NCBI GenBank assembly: GCA_015179045.1
Contig: WHUZ01000131.1
Location: forward strand, 56,973 to 120,972
DNA length: 64,000 nucleotides
Source of the DNA: Kalaharituber pfeilii
Lineage: Eukaryota; Ascomycota; Pezizomycetes; Pezizales; Pezizaceae
Direction: 5' to 3'
The position numbers and the translations under genes were made by a program. Positions 18,085-28,149 of the stretch are shown piece by piece. The notes under the pieces are model-generated. The model made no database searches. It saw only the letters and a program-made list of their open reading frames with translations, and was not told the DNA's origin. The number at the start of each line of letters is the position of its first letter. Position 1 is the stretch's first letter.

Positions 18085-18625
18085 GGTTGATGCCGTCCCT
18101 GTGCTAATATTGCCTTGGGCACGCTTACTAGGATACACCTGCTCTAACCACTAATAATGTATCAATTACTGGGCCCATCACGGGCTCAATTCTGCAATTC
18201 ACTACCGTTCACAATTCGCTACATGGTTCTCCAACAAGCCCTCGGCACCATTCTCCACGCAATTGGGGCGAGACTCGACTGCGAGCAACAATTGCCATGT
18301 TAGTATCTCACTTGGTGAGTCGGAAGATGGCCCAAAAGCATACTCGTTGGGTTAATGGGTCTGTGCTCGTGGGTCTATGTGATGAGACATGACAACGCAC
18401 CATCACAGAATTCAATATTTGAATGAAAAGCAGTTCAAGTTTCATCTTTGGAGGGTTGCCCGGTACTCACACTTAAGGTAATACCAGTGCGCAATTGTTC
18501 ATGCCTGCGCACATCCCCTCAAGCGGCACAATCTGTCTGCCGGATGGCGGAGATGGAGTCCAGGGTCCGCACGCAGGCCAAGACAATAGACAATTCAGAG
18601 CCAGTCCTGATCGGAACAGGGAATT

Positions 18626-18868
18626 TTTTTTTTTTTTTTTTTTTAATCACATAACCCCGCTTGTAGCACTTGGCCATGGCAGGGTCCCTGGGCAAGCCCT
18701 CATAGCCCGGAGACAGGCTAAACTAACTCTCTACGTACATGGCCCCCACGCGCCGTCGCCCCCGCTCTCCTAGCTTCTAGAACTTGACCCCCCGCTCCCC
18801 TACCTTCTAGAACTTGACCCCAGCGAAGAAATTCTCCAAAACGTCATACTCCTCCCCATTCTCCGCCT
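18626..18868 (-). mobile_element. 5'-truncated LINE 3' end (family 3)
   Basis: T-run, AATCACATAACCCCGC tail and hairpin, then a minus-strand frame ending NGEEYDVLENFFAGVKF, matching the C-terminus NGEAVDVLEEFFGSLKV of the larger copy at 39849-40788. Flanks GGAACAGGGAATT (18613-18625) and GGAACAAGGAATT (18869-18881) are a target duplication. A second copy of the target follows at 18936-18975. TTCTAGAACTTGACCCC is repeated inside. Confidence 0.7.
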
Positions 18869-19117
18869 GGAACAAGGAATTCCTTCAATTAATTTCACCT
18901 TGTTTATTTTTTTTTTTTATAACTTAACCTATACCCCTGATCGGAACAAGGAATTCCTTTAATTAATTTCACCTTCTGATTTTTTCTTCTCTACCAAACA
19001 CTCGCCGAACGCCCACTGTACCATCACGAGTCAGCCATACCTATTCTTCTTTTGACAACTACCAAGGATCATGTAAGTGCGGCTTAAATCTTAAGTTTTT
19101 CCAAGACTCTAATTTTA

Positions 19118-19324
19118 ATGCTAGAAATGGCCAGCCTGACTTTGCTCATTGACATATTTCGCTGCGATGAGGTTATCCACGTGGGTAAAATGCCTTACCC
19201 TGGAAATCCTCCGGTGCTGTTAAGGTACCGTACCGACGTCCCTGGGTGCCAACGAGCAACTTGCAAAAAGTGCCAAAAGTTGCCTAGCGGCAATGCCGCC
19301 AACAGTGAGAGTAAGAAGAAATAA
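19118..19324 (+). CDS. Hypothetical small Cys-containing protein
   Basis: 68 codons (or 65 from the second Met), ending CQRATCKKCQKLPSG and a Lys-rich tail. A GTAAGT at about 19073 and TTTTAATGCTAG before the second ATG could be a small intron in the 5' part. A further short frame (19343-19564, MKDYQQIASSQG) follows. I recognise neither; both may be chance frames. Beyond them to 19950 there is a G15 run at 19641-19655 and no gene. Confidence 0.25.
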   Translation: MLEMASLTLLIDIFRCDEVIHVGKMPYPGNPPVLLRYRTDVPGCQRATCKKCQKLPSGNAANSESKKK

Positions 19325-19950
19325 TTCTTCAAACTCCTTACCATGAAAGACTACCAGCAGATTGCTTCCAGTCAAGGTGCGGACAACCCATTAATCCCAT
19401 CTCATATAAGTCTTCGTCGACATGAGCAGACAAAACGCTATTTTTATTTCTCGAATACAAATGCTAACACATCTCAATGGCATAGTAAAGTAGAGTCATT
19501 AGCCTCAGACTTCCAAGTCACGCTCAAAAATGCTCTCGTCTTTCGATGCGCAAGTCTCAGTTGACGAGATGATTGTGACGCATTATGGCAAACGTGCACA
19601 TAGTCTGAAGTCCCCTCATAAGCCTATTTCTGAAGGCCACGGGGGGGGGGGGGGGAGAGGTGTGCGCTCCACTCTAGAGAATGCACATTGAATACTCTTT
19701 TGCACTCATGGACTGAAAGCTTTGGTATTAGTATAACTGCAGGGGAAGGGAAGACAATGCGGGATGCGGACATCTACGCATGAGAGCAGTGGAGTGAGTG
19801 TGAGCGTCAAATAGCATTCTTATCAACCGGCTCCATATATAAAGAATTGATTTAGATCACAACTCCTCTTGTCCATGCTAATTAATATAGAATATGATGC
19901 TTCTCGCCTTGAAGAAATGGCAGCTGCCAACTTCCAGTCAGTGTTCCCAA

Positions 19951-20154
19951 CGGGCCGGCCAGGCCAGGCCAAGGGTACGGCCTGGGCCGGCCTGGACCCT
20001 GAAAATCTAGGCCTGGGCCTGGCCTGATCTTTCAGGCCGGCCATGAGGTCGGCCTGGGCCGGTCCAGGCCGCCTGAATGTTTCAGGCCGGTCCAGGCCGG
20101 TCCAGGCCGTCCAGGCGGGCCCAGGCCTGTCCAGGCCATTCAGGCCAGTCCAGA
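19951..20154. repeat. GGCCGGTCCAGGCC minisatellite, second array
   Basis: Dense GGCC words (AGGCCGGTCCAGGCCG...), preceded by GTTCCCAACGGGCCGG, a phrase also found inverted at the centre of the large array at 21.5 kb (GGTTGGGAACACTGGGCC). Confidence 0.8.
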
Positions 20155-20169
20155 ACAAAGAGTGAAAAT

Positions 20170-20600
20170 AATGTCGCTATATACATGAGAGAATAAAAGA
20201 TAGTGAAATAAATACGCGCGGTATCTGAAAGAATAATAGGTGGCGAAATAAATACACCTGGAAAGAATGGGAGATGGTGAAATAAACTCATGCGATATTT
20301 GACCTCAATCGGAGAGAAGAATAGACTGCGAAATAAATACACATAGAAAGAATAATAGTTGTAAATAAATGGACGCGATATGTGACCTAAATTTGAAAAA
20401 GTAATAGCTGGGCGAAATGAACACACGCGGAAAGAATAATAGGTGGTGAATAAATACGCGCGATACGCGACCTCAATTTGAAAGAATAATAGGTGGGCAA
20501 AATAAATACACGTGGAAAGAATAATAGGTGGTGAGATGAATAGCCGGGTATGTGACCGCAGTCCCTACGCGTGGATATTTGTCGGGGTTTAAATACTAAA
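20170..20600. repeat. ~60-bp minisatellite with AATAATAGGTGGTGAAAT words
   Basis: Units combine GAAAGAATAATAGGTGG, GAAATAAATACACG and CGATATGTGACCTCAATTTG. About six degenerate copies. It ends next to another short GGCC array at 20605-20680. From 20690 to 21160 nothing is recognised. Confidence 0.7.
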
Positions 20601-21174
20601 AAAGTATACCTAAATGGTCTGGACCGGTCTGGACCAGCCTGAACCGTCTGAAACGGCCTGAATAGCATCAACCAATCAGTAACTGCATTTTGGCCTTTGA
20701 TCATCGAGATCAGCATATATCCCTGAAATCATGACAACCAATTAGCAGCCGAAGCACTGCCTTGGCCACATATCTATAATTTTAGACCATATAATGTACG
20801 TAATAGTTAACTGAATTAAGCAATTTCCATTATGATAGCTAGCAATAGGTGATCTTGCGACTGTGCGTATACATGTAAGATGGTCATGATAACCCTTAAA
20901 TAGTTTTACAGAGTGTAGGTACTATAGGTGCGAAACTGAGAGGATGGAATTGAGAAGATATGGACTGCGAAAAGTGGAAGGAGAATGTAGTGCACTCTGC
21001 TATGGCAGGATGTGTGAGTTAGATTCAGCGGGTGCCTACCTCTACATAGATGATTAGAATGAGAACACAGAACGCAGTTAAAACAGACAGCAAAGTGAAC
21101 TGAAATCTCTAGTAAAATAATTCCCTTAGCACACAGGCTCAAACTGGTGATGCTATTGAGTATTTACGTGAGTA

Positions 21175-21206
21175 TTCTTTTTTTTTTTTTTTATATCATT
21201 AATCGC
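21175..21206 (-). mobile_element. Minimal LINE tail insertion, about 32 bp
   Basis: Only a T-run plus ATATCATTAATCGC, the last 14 bases of a family-1 LINE. It is flanked by the 12-bp duplication TTTACGTGAGTA at 21163-21174 and 21207-21218. Confidence 0.8.
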
Positions 21207-21214
21207 TTTACGTG

Positions 21215-21950
21215 AGTACTGTATGGCCTGAACCAGCCTGAATGGCCTGAACCGGCCTGAATGGCCTGAACCGGCCTGAATGGCCTGAACCGGCCTGAAT
21301 GGCAGGCCTGAACCGGCCTGAGTGGCCTGAACCGGCCTGAATGGCCTGAACCGGCCTGAATGGCCTGAACCGGCCTGAATGGCCTGAATCGGCCTGCATG
21401 TTTCAGGCCGGTCCAGGCCGGTCCAGGCCGGCCCAGGCCATCAGAAGCTCCGCCGGGGCCGCCCCAGGCGGTTTCAGGCCTGCCAAGCCAGGCCGCCGAT
21501 CAGACCAGGCCAGGCGGCCTGATCGGCGGCCTGGCCGGTTGGGAACACTGGGCCAATCAGGCCGGTCCAGGCCATTCAGGCCGGTCCAGGCCATTCAGGC
21601 CGGTCCAAGCCAATCAGGCCGGTCCAGGCCAATCAGGCCGGTCCAGGCCAATCAGGCCGGTCCAGGCCATTCAGGCCGGTCCAGGCCATTCAGGCCGGTC
21701 CAGGCCAATCAGACCGGTCCAGACCATTCAGGCTGGCCCAGACCAACCAGGCCGGTCCAGACCAACCAGGCTGGTCCAGACCATTCAGGCTGGCCCAGAC
21801 CATTCAGGCTGGCCCAGACCATTCAGGCTGGCCCAGACCAACCAGGCCGGTCCAGACCAACAGGCCGGTCCAGACCATTCAGGCCGGTCCAGGCCATTCA
21901 GGCCAGTCCAGGCCGACCAGGCCAGTCCAGGCCGACCAGGCCATTTACGT
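21215..21950. repeat. Large GGCC minisatellite with an orientation switch
   Basis: 21215-21385 is (GGCCTGAATGGCCTGAACC)n. After a GC-rich core at about 21390-21550 it becomes the reverse-complement form (GGTCCAGGCCATTCAGGCC)n up to 21950. The two halves can fold on each other. The 184-codon frame across it (repeats of GRSRPFRPVQAIQAG) is a product of the period and not taken as a gene. Confidence 0.9.
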
Positions 21951-21959
21951 AAATTCAAG

Positions 21960-22450
21960 CGATTTTGGAATTTAACCCAGGTGAATTAGATTTTAATAGT
22001 CCTGGATATTTCCACTATCAGTAATTGACAGTTGCGCGTCAGGTATCATCATCGAAGAATTGAGTCCAGTCTGTTGTATTACCTGGAAGGTCCATCATTT
22101 CTAAAATATTTCTTAGTATATATACTTGAATACAAAGTGTGATACATACTTGACAAAAGTCGTAGACGGCTGCTGTTTAAAATTCTAGACATATGGGAGA
22201 TTCTACTCATTTAATACTCAAACAATCTGGTAAATGCTAGCCTTAGCTGTGGAGTGATTCGTTTAATTGGCCTGAACCGGCCTGAATGGCCTGAACCGGC
22301 CTCAGTGGCCTGAACCGGCCTGAATGGCCTGGACCGGCCTGGTTGGCCTGGACTGGCCTGGTTGGCCTGATTCATGTGGATCAGGCCGGTCCAGGCCACT
22401 GAGAATACCGGCCTGGACCGGCCCAGGCGGTTTCAGTCCAATGCAGATCA
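21960..22450. repeat. Second copy of the 180-760 repeat, without the LINE
   Basis: 22040-22270 aligns with 180-314 plus 671-760 and runs straight through the site where the LINE fragment sits in the first copy (ATTCTAGACATATGGGAGATTC). A short GGCC array follows at 22255-22450. In 22451-22902 a 35-bp phrase (GTATGTTGAGGTTC...GTGAACATTTCAC) occurs at about 22659 and 22861. Confidence 0.75.
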
Positions 22451-22902
22451 CGGCCTGTTGGATTCATTGGCTGTATCTCGTGCCATCCAATACCAGTCAA
22501 ATTGTACTCTTATACTTGTTAAATTCAGCTCACTCTGTTACTATTGAAAGCTGCTGGTGTACCTGTCAAATTGAACTCGTTATGCTTCATCTCCTGATAG
22601 TGAGAGAGATATATCATACCTATAAATTTGGCTCATTCTTCTGTATCTTATGCCGAGTATGTTGAGGTTCTGGAGAATGTGAACATTTCACATAAAGGGA
22701 TTTCAGTGATAGATACGGCCAATTGCAACTCCTCATTGTCGTGGTGTCCATTTCCGTGAAGGTTGATTCCATACGAAATGTGATGGAAACTCTTGATATA
22801 GGTATTGTCGGGCGTTTGGCATATTCCACATTAATATGTGCCTTATGACGAAGGTTCAGGGGTATGTTGAGGTTCAGGAGTATGTGAACATTTCACTCGG
22901 TA

Positions 22903-25147
22903 CTATACCAAACCGGACAACGATCGACCATTGCATAACGATCGACATTCCTTGGCCAATTTTCAAACGCATTCCCCACCCCGTTTTGACTTTCTATACT
23001 TGTCAACTACCTAATTAACTACCCGCGATGCCTCCCAAATCGAAAAAAGAGCTAAAGCTTCATGACAGTCAGCTAGCACGTGCTATAGACTATGCTTATA
23101 AGCATCCAGATGTGTCAAAAGCGAAAATAGCTAAAGCATTTGGTGTTAATCCTACAACATTACGCCGACGATGCCATGGAGTACAGAAAAGCCGTGCCAA
23201 AGGCCGACAGGACTATCAGCTACTTACTACAGCAGAGGAAGATGCAATTGTTGACTGGTGTAAAAAAATGTCAGATATGGGCTTCCCGGTCACGGTACGT
23301 ATGCTTCGGTCGATGGCATATATTCTACTGCGTGAGAGAGCTTCGGGAAAGAAGAAGGTTGATCCTCCCGGTATAAACTGGCACAACCGTTTCCTCTCAA
23401 GACACCCGGATATCAAGCTTAAGTACGTCCAATACCTAGAGAAGATACGTGCGAAAGCTACAGCGGACATAGAGGAACAGCGTTTATGGTACATCAAGCT
23501 ACGTAGTCTTCTCCGGCAATACCATATACTACCTGAAAATCTGTGGAATTGCGATGAAAAGGGAGTCATTATTGGTCTAGCAGTAGGTAGGCAAAAAGCT
23601 ATCGTTAGGGCATCTACAAAACATAAGATAGCTATCACAGATGGTAGCAGAGAATTCTGCACAGTCCTCGAGAGTGTCTCTTCCTTAGGTCACGTGATAC
23701 CACCATTTATTGTATGGAAGAATAAGGTGCATTGTGCTGGTTTCTACGGTACAGGTGGTGTACATGATACACCAGCATCTTTTAGCCGATCACCCAGTGG
23801 CTATATGGATGATGAACTTGGACTAGACTTCATGAAAAAGCATTTCGAACCGCATACCCGACCCGCTACCCCCCCCACCACCAAGCCAATATATCGCCTG
23901 CTTATTGTCGATGGGCACTCATCACATGTCAGCTGGTCTATCGTGGAGTATGCCCTAGACCATAATATCATCATGTTCTGCCTGCCTTCGCACTCTACAC
24001 ACATTATGCAGCCTCTCGACGTAGGGTGTTTCTCACCGCTGACACGAGCATACCGGACTGGGCTTCAAGACTTCATATACAACCACCCTGATCAACCATT
24101 TGGAAAGGTGGAATTCTGGGAGGTCCTATGCACTGCTAGACATGCTGCACTCACCAAATCCAATATCACTAGTGCATTCAAAGCTACTGGCATATGGCCA
24201 CTACGGCCGGAGGAGGTTATTGGGCGGACTGAGGCAAAATTACTCCAATTACCTGAACTAGAGCCTACCAATACCCCTATGAAGGTAGCTACCCTCCGCA
24301 CCGAGCTATCACAACTGGACTTGACGCCAAATACCCGTGCGGTGGTGTACAATTATCGTGATTACCTTGAGCGCAAGCTTGTACGGCATCGTATAGTTGA
24401 ACCAAATGCCGAGACGCTCAAACAGCTGCGTAATGGTAAGACTGTGAAGCCGCGTTCAACTAAGCAAATTCAGGGCCCCCGCACTCTCGATCGCGCCTAT
24501 ATTGAACGTGAGAAAGCTCGTATTGCGCGCAAGGAGGTTGAAGATGCCGAAAAGGCTGCCAAAGCAGCAGAGCGAAAAGCTGCCAAAGCGCAGAAGGCTG
24601 CAGAGCAGCAGGCAAATCCTAGAACTGCAGAGAATTCACGGGCAGGTACAGGGCAAGGGCCTAAACGTGGTGGCGGGCGTATACGTATATCAAGGGCAGC
24701 ACGCCAGAGGAAATTTAATGCCGAGGGGGCTGATTTGCAGCGAATTGAACGTGCCATGTCATTTCTGTCATTATACGGTACGTACCCTATCCCAATACGT
24801 TAGCCTATGGCTTCAACTGACCATGGAATTCAGAAAGGCAATTGGGAGTATGAATTAGCAATATAGGCATATCACTGGAGTCCTCTGGTAGTGGGTATAG
24901 TGGTGGAGGCTATTGGGGGGGGTCTAACTATATGGTATGGAGATTATGTTGACTGTGGAGCATTGAATTTTTGTTTCTGTACGATGTAGTCATCACATTA
25001 GCTTTAGCGTGCTGTATTTACCTATAGTCGAAGTCATGATGTGCTGGAATAATGGGTTGCCGGACTGGCCGTTTTTGTTCAATATCCGTAGGTATCTCTG
25101 GGCGCCGAGCGTTATGCAATGGTCGATCGTTGTCCGGTTGGGTATAG
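22903..25147 (+). mobile_element. pogo-like DNA transposon, 2245 bp, apparently complete
   Basis: Terminal inverted repeats of about 37 bp, left beginning CTATACCAAACCGGACAACG and right its complement with one mismatch in the first 20 bases, flanked by TA at 22901-22902 and 25148-25149. ACGATCGAC is repeated inside the left end and could bind the transposase. One intact transposase gene lies inside. The near-identical ends and open frame suggest recent arrival. Confidence 0.9.
23028..24803 (+). CDS. pogo-family transposase (HTH-CENPB-DDE)
   Basis: 591 codons from ATG 23028 (MPPKSKKELK). N-terminal helix-turn-helix (ARAIDYAYKHPDVSKAKIAKAFGVNPTTLRRR split over ~20-50), CENP-B-type DNA-binding half (INWHNRFLSRHPDI, ~115-130), then the DDE_1 domain with acidic residues in NLWNCDEKG, LLIVDGHSSH and MQPLDVGCFSPL, giving the DDD triad typical of pogo. 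The C-terminus is a Lys/Ala-rich coiled segment (EDAEKAAKAAERKAAKAQKA) with a basic tail. It cuts and pastes the element at TA sites. At the 3' end GTACGT...CTGAC...CAG could be an intron (about 24779-24836) giving a slightly different C-terminus. Confidence 0.9.
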   Translation: MPPKSKKELKLHDSQLARAIDYAYKHPDVSKAKIAKAFGVNPTTLRRRCHGVQKSRAKGRQDYQLLTTAEEDAIVDWCKKMSDMGFPVTVRMLRSMAYILLRERASGKKKVDPPGINWHNRFLSRHPDIKLKYVQYLEKIRAKATADIEEQRLWYIKLRSLLRQYHILPENLWNCDEKGVIIGLAVGRQKAIVRASTKHKIAITDGSREFCTVLESVSSLGHVIPPFIVWKNKVHCAGFYGTGGVHDTPASFSRSPSGYMDDELGLDFMKKHFEPHTRPATPPTTKPIYRLLIVDGHSSHVSWSIVEYALDHNIIMFCLPSHSTHIMQPLDVGCFSPLTRAYRTGLQDFIYNHPDQPFGKVEFWEVLCTARHAALTKSNITSAFKATGIWPLRPEEVIGRTEAKLLQLPELEPTNTPMKVATLRTELSQLDLTPNTRAVVYNYRDYLERKLVRHRIVEPNAETLKQLRNGKTVKPRSTKQIQGPRTLDRAYIEREKARIARKEVEDAEKAAKAAERKAAKAQKAAEQQANPRTAENSRAGTGQGPKRGGGRIRISRAARQRKFNAEGADLQRIERAMSFLSLYGTYPIPIR

Positions 25148-25156
25148 TACGTTGAT

Positions 25157-25410
25157 ATGGCATTCGCGGTTGTCGCCAAGGTCAATTTGACAGGGGTTCG
25201 GTGTACGCCAAGAGGGATGTAACTCAGTACTATATAAGATGGCATTCGCGGTTGTCGCCAAGGTCAATTTGACAGGGGTTCGGTGTACGCCAAGAGGGAT
25301 GTAACTCAGTACTATATAAGATATAAGATGGCATTCGCAGTTGTCGCCAAGGTCAATTTGACAGGGGTTCGGTGTACGCCAAGAGGGATGTAACTCAGTA
25401 CTATATAAGA
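25157..25410. repeat. 82-bp tandem repeat, three copies, next to the pogo element
   Basis: ATGGCATTCGCGGTTGTCGCC starts units at 25157, 25239 and 25328 (the second is 7 bp longer through an ATATAAG duplication). It begins 8 bp after the right TA of the transposon. Confidence 0.95.
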
Positions 25411-25920
25411 TATATAGTACAGCGCAGATGCCAGACCAACACACAAGCCAAAGAATGTCTATGGGCAATATCTATCAATTTGCGAGTAGATATAGATAGT
25501 GGAACAGGTACTTGGGTGCTTGCGACATCAGATAAAATCCATACTCATCCTTTGGCACCAAATCCGTTAATATATATCCAGTATAAACATCGCAATACTG
25601 ATTATCAGCAAGCAGTAGGAGATGCTATATAGCATAGGCGAGCAGGATTGAGTTACAATATGTCCTTACACCTTTGTATAGAAGAAGGAATGCAGTTGAA
25701 TCCTAAAGCATACTATAACAGCCGATCTTTATTTTGAATTACAGCCGTATCTTCCAGCACATTGCCCCAACGTAAAAATAAAGGAAAAGCAGCTGGTTGT
25801 ACCTTGACAGGAGCTGAAATGGCAGAAAGGCAGTGGAAGCGGGCCCGGGCAGAGAGTGTGGAGCATAATGAGACTCAAGATTGTATCACTGTATCTTCTA
25901 CTGCATCAGTATGATGTATC
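25411..25920 (+). pseudogene. Relic with FAR1/MULE-like zinc-binding segment
   Basis: The frame to 25632 has CLWAISINLR, TGTWVLATSD and IHTHPLAPNPL, the C...W...HXH pattern of the FAR1/WRKY-GCM1 type DNA-binding domain found at the start of MULE transposases. Stops follow; a later open piece ends in an acidic/Thr-Ser tail near 25915. Identification rests on a short motif. Confidence 0.4.
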
Positions 25921-26589
25921 ATTCTATATTTCACACAATCATGTATTTAGGTACTTCGCTTTTTTAATGAATTCTCGCTAGTGGCTGTTCTGGCCTACCG
26001 ACGAACATTGCGGTTCGCGAATGGGCCAGCCCACCGACGAATACTGGTTTAGTACAAGTACCACTAGGTACCTCTACGTACTACCAGTGATTGAGTATAG
26101 AGAAACATTCTGCTACCAGCGTTAATTGATAAGCCAGTTACTGTATGCTAGCACAGCTCTATTGCCACTGACAAGTTGCCACCTACAAGTTGCCACTTGA
26201 AAGTTGCTGTCGGTGATAAGTTGCTACTTCTTACCCACATACTAGAAGATAATACATACAGTTTAATTAATTCACTACGCTTCTAGACTGCTATAGTTAA
26301 GAATACCAATTTGTAATCATAACTAAATTATTGTTAACCGAAACACTAGAAGAAAATTACTAAATATGCTTCTAGTATTCTTCTTAGTCTAAGTGAAATT
26401 TTGGAGTGTTATCTTCATAGGTAGAGATTTCCGGAATCCTCCGCCATTCTGGTATTATATTGTGGCAGTAACAGGGATTGTGTTGATGCCAAGAATGGAA
26501 AGTTTGGTGGTTGTATTACCAGAAACAGTAGATAATAAGAGCCCTGCAAGTGCCAAGTACCCACTTTAAGCAACCTCATCATGATAAAA

Positions 26590-26712
26590 CTTGTCAAGAC
26601 AAAATTTCATGTTCTTGTCTAGGTACCTGTTCTTCTCTTCGTTGTACATGCATATGTCAAAAGGTTAAATGTTCTTATTCTTGTAATAAAAGCAATGCTG
26701 GTCAATGTACTA
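26590..26712 (+). pseudogene. Cys-rich (CXC-like) domain fragment
   Basis: CSCLGTCSSLRCTCICQK followed by KCSYSCNKSNAGQCTN shows closely spaced cysteines as in CXC/tesmin-like domains that end some transposases. It may be the other end of the relic at 25.4 kb, with 25920-26580 non-coding and AT-rich. It is cut by the LINE-derived element that follows. Confidence 0.35.
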
Positions 26713-27121
26713 ACCAGGAGAATGAGAGTGAACATAGTGATGTATATTTAGGGAAGGTCTGGAAATGGTTGGAGTCCGGGAATGATAGGCTAAGCAAGAC
26801 CGTGGGGATAAGGTGGCTGAGACGAAAGACCGCGCTACTGGAAGAAGGAAAAATGACCAGCTCGGTCGTGGTGTACTTGGAGGCAGCGACGGGCGTAGAC
26901 AGAGTTAGGTTAGGTGGGAAATGGTTGAGGACCACTCAATACGAGCCGGACAGACGGAGGAAATAGGCTGTATTGACCAGTGTGTACATTCTACCCGCAC
27001 CATGTATGAGTATTGCGGGCACCACATGTATTTAGTGATGGTTAATTTTCTTTCTTTAATAAATACCTCGCCATAGCCCATCCTGCGGCATGCGAGTAAT
27101 GATATAAAAAAAAAAAAAAAA
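26712..27121 (+). mobile_element. LINE ORF1-to-tail chimera, copy 1
   Basis: A frame ending at 26966 contains RWLRRKTALLEEGK, SSVVVYLEAATGV and VRLGGKWLRTTQYEP, as in Tad-like LINE ORF1. About 95 bp after its stop come the family-1 hairpin (CTCGCCATAGCCC...GCGGCATGCGAG), TAATGATAT and an A-run to 27121. All of ORF2 is missing. GTACTA flanks both sides (26706-26711, 27122-27127), a possible short duplication. A second copy with the same architecture is at 45535-45814. Confidence 0.65.
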
Positions 27122-27221
27122 GTACTATTGTTTGTACATAGATGACTGCATAGGGGGATAGGAGACTGTGGAAATTGCTTAGCTGGCTGTATGATAGATC
27201 ACTATTACATTAAATTATATA

Positions 27222-27397
27222 GGGGGGGGAGAGAACGTTGACGGAGGTGATGGACTGGGCGGCGGAGTAACCGGTCATATTTTCACTTTATCTCCTTATC
27301 TGTTACTTATTTTTCCGTTGATTATCATTCATGTATCTAAACCCTCGCCATAGCCTGCAAGGCGGCATGTGAGTAATGATATATAAAAAAAAAAAAA
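27222..27397 (+). mobile_element. 5'-truncated LINE end (family 1)
   Basis: Last codons LTEVMDWAAE, 3' UTR, hairpin with stem GCCTGCAAGGC and A-run. Boundaries at the 5' side are approximate. 27400-27760 shows no gene. Confidence 0.65.
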
Positions 27398-27764
27398 TTA
27401 GCGAGTATATATATTACATATAGGTACATCGAGCTACATTCATGTTCGCCGCTGGGCCAGGTGTTTGTGGCTGGGCTGGCCCCGTGAAAAACACCATGTT
27501 TTTCACTGGGCCGGCCGGTTCACGAATCGGCTGGCAGGTTCGCGAACCGGAAAATGTTCGTCGGTGGGCCAGAACATATATATATCTATTGTATCAGTCG
27601 CACACAACATAAAACTAAGTAGTGGGGTATTGCATAAGAGATGTACTAGTACTTGAGTACAAATTCCATTCCCTTTATAGTTAGCGGCTTCCATTTTTAG
27701 CTAGACTACTATATGCTATACTATATTTGGTAATTACTAAAGGGCGACATTTATGACCCCTCTC

Positions 27765-28011
27765 TATTACGGAGGTGGTAAACGCAGAGAGTTACCCTCC
27801 GCCAGGCCAAAAGACACTTGACTAGCGATACCTACTAAGTAGTCCTCTGCATAGCTCATATAGCACTCATTTATGTGGGTGCGAAGCCTACCAGCGTCGG
27901 CGCGCATATCGCTTGCGTCACATATATGCATTTCATATGTGCTTACATTTTTCGCATTTTTCGCACGCTCCACCAGCCGCCCACACTACGGTGGCGGTGA
28001 AACCCGTAACA
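27765..28011 (-). mobile_element. Solo LTR, 247 bp, TGTTACGG family
   Basis: On the minus strand it starts TGTTACGGGTTTCACC and ends CCTCCGTAATA (one change from CA). The 5-bp duplication CTCTC flanks it at 27760-27764 and 28012-28016. Related to the LTR at 36142-36355, sharing ATCGCTAGTCAAGTGTCTTTT and the ends. A solo LTR is left by recombination between the two LTRs of a full element. Confidence 0.85.
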
Positions 28012-28149
28012 CTCTCCTTATAAAATTCCCGATCTTTAACTCGATGAAACACTATAACAAAAAATCAGATAAATAGATATCGCTTCGTACCTTTATTCTT
28101 CATTGTCTGATCTATCATATTATGACATGAAACTAATTTTATCTAATTT

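Noticed and set aside
21398..21952. 184-codon frame with repeated GRSRPFRPVQAIQAG
   Set aside because: It is the translation of a 20-bp minisatellite; similar frames exist in other phases and on the other strand.
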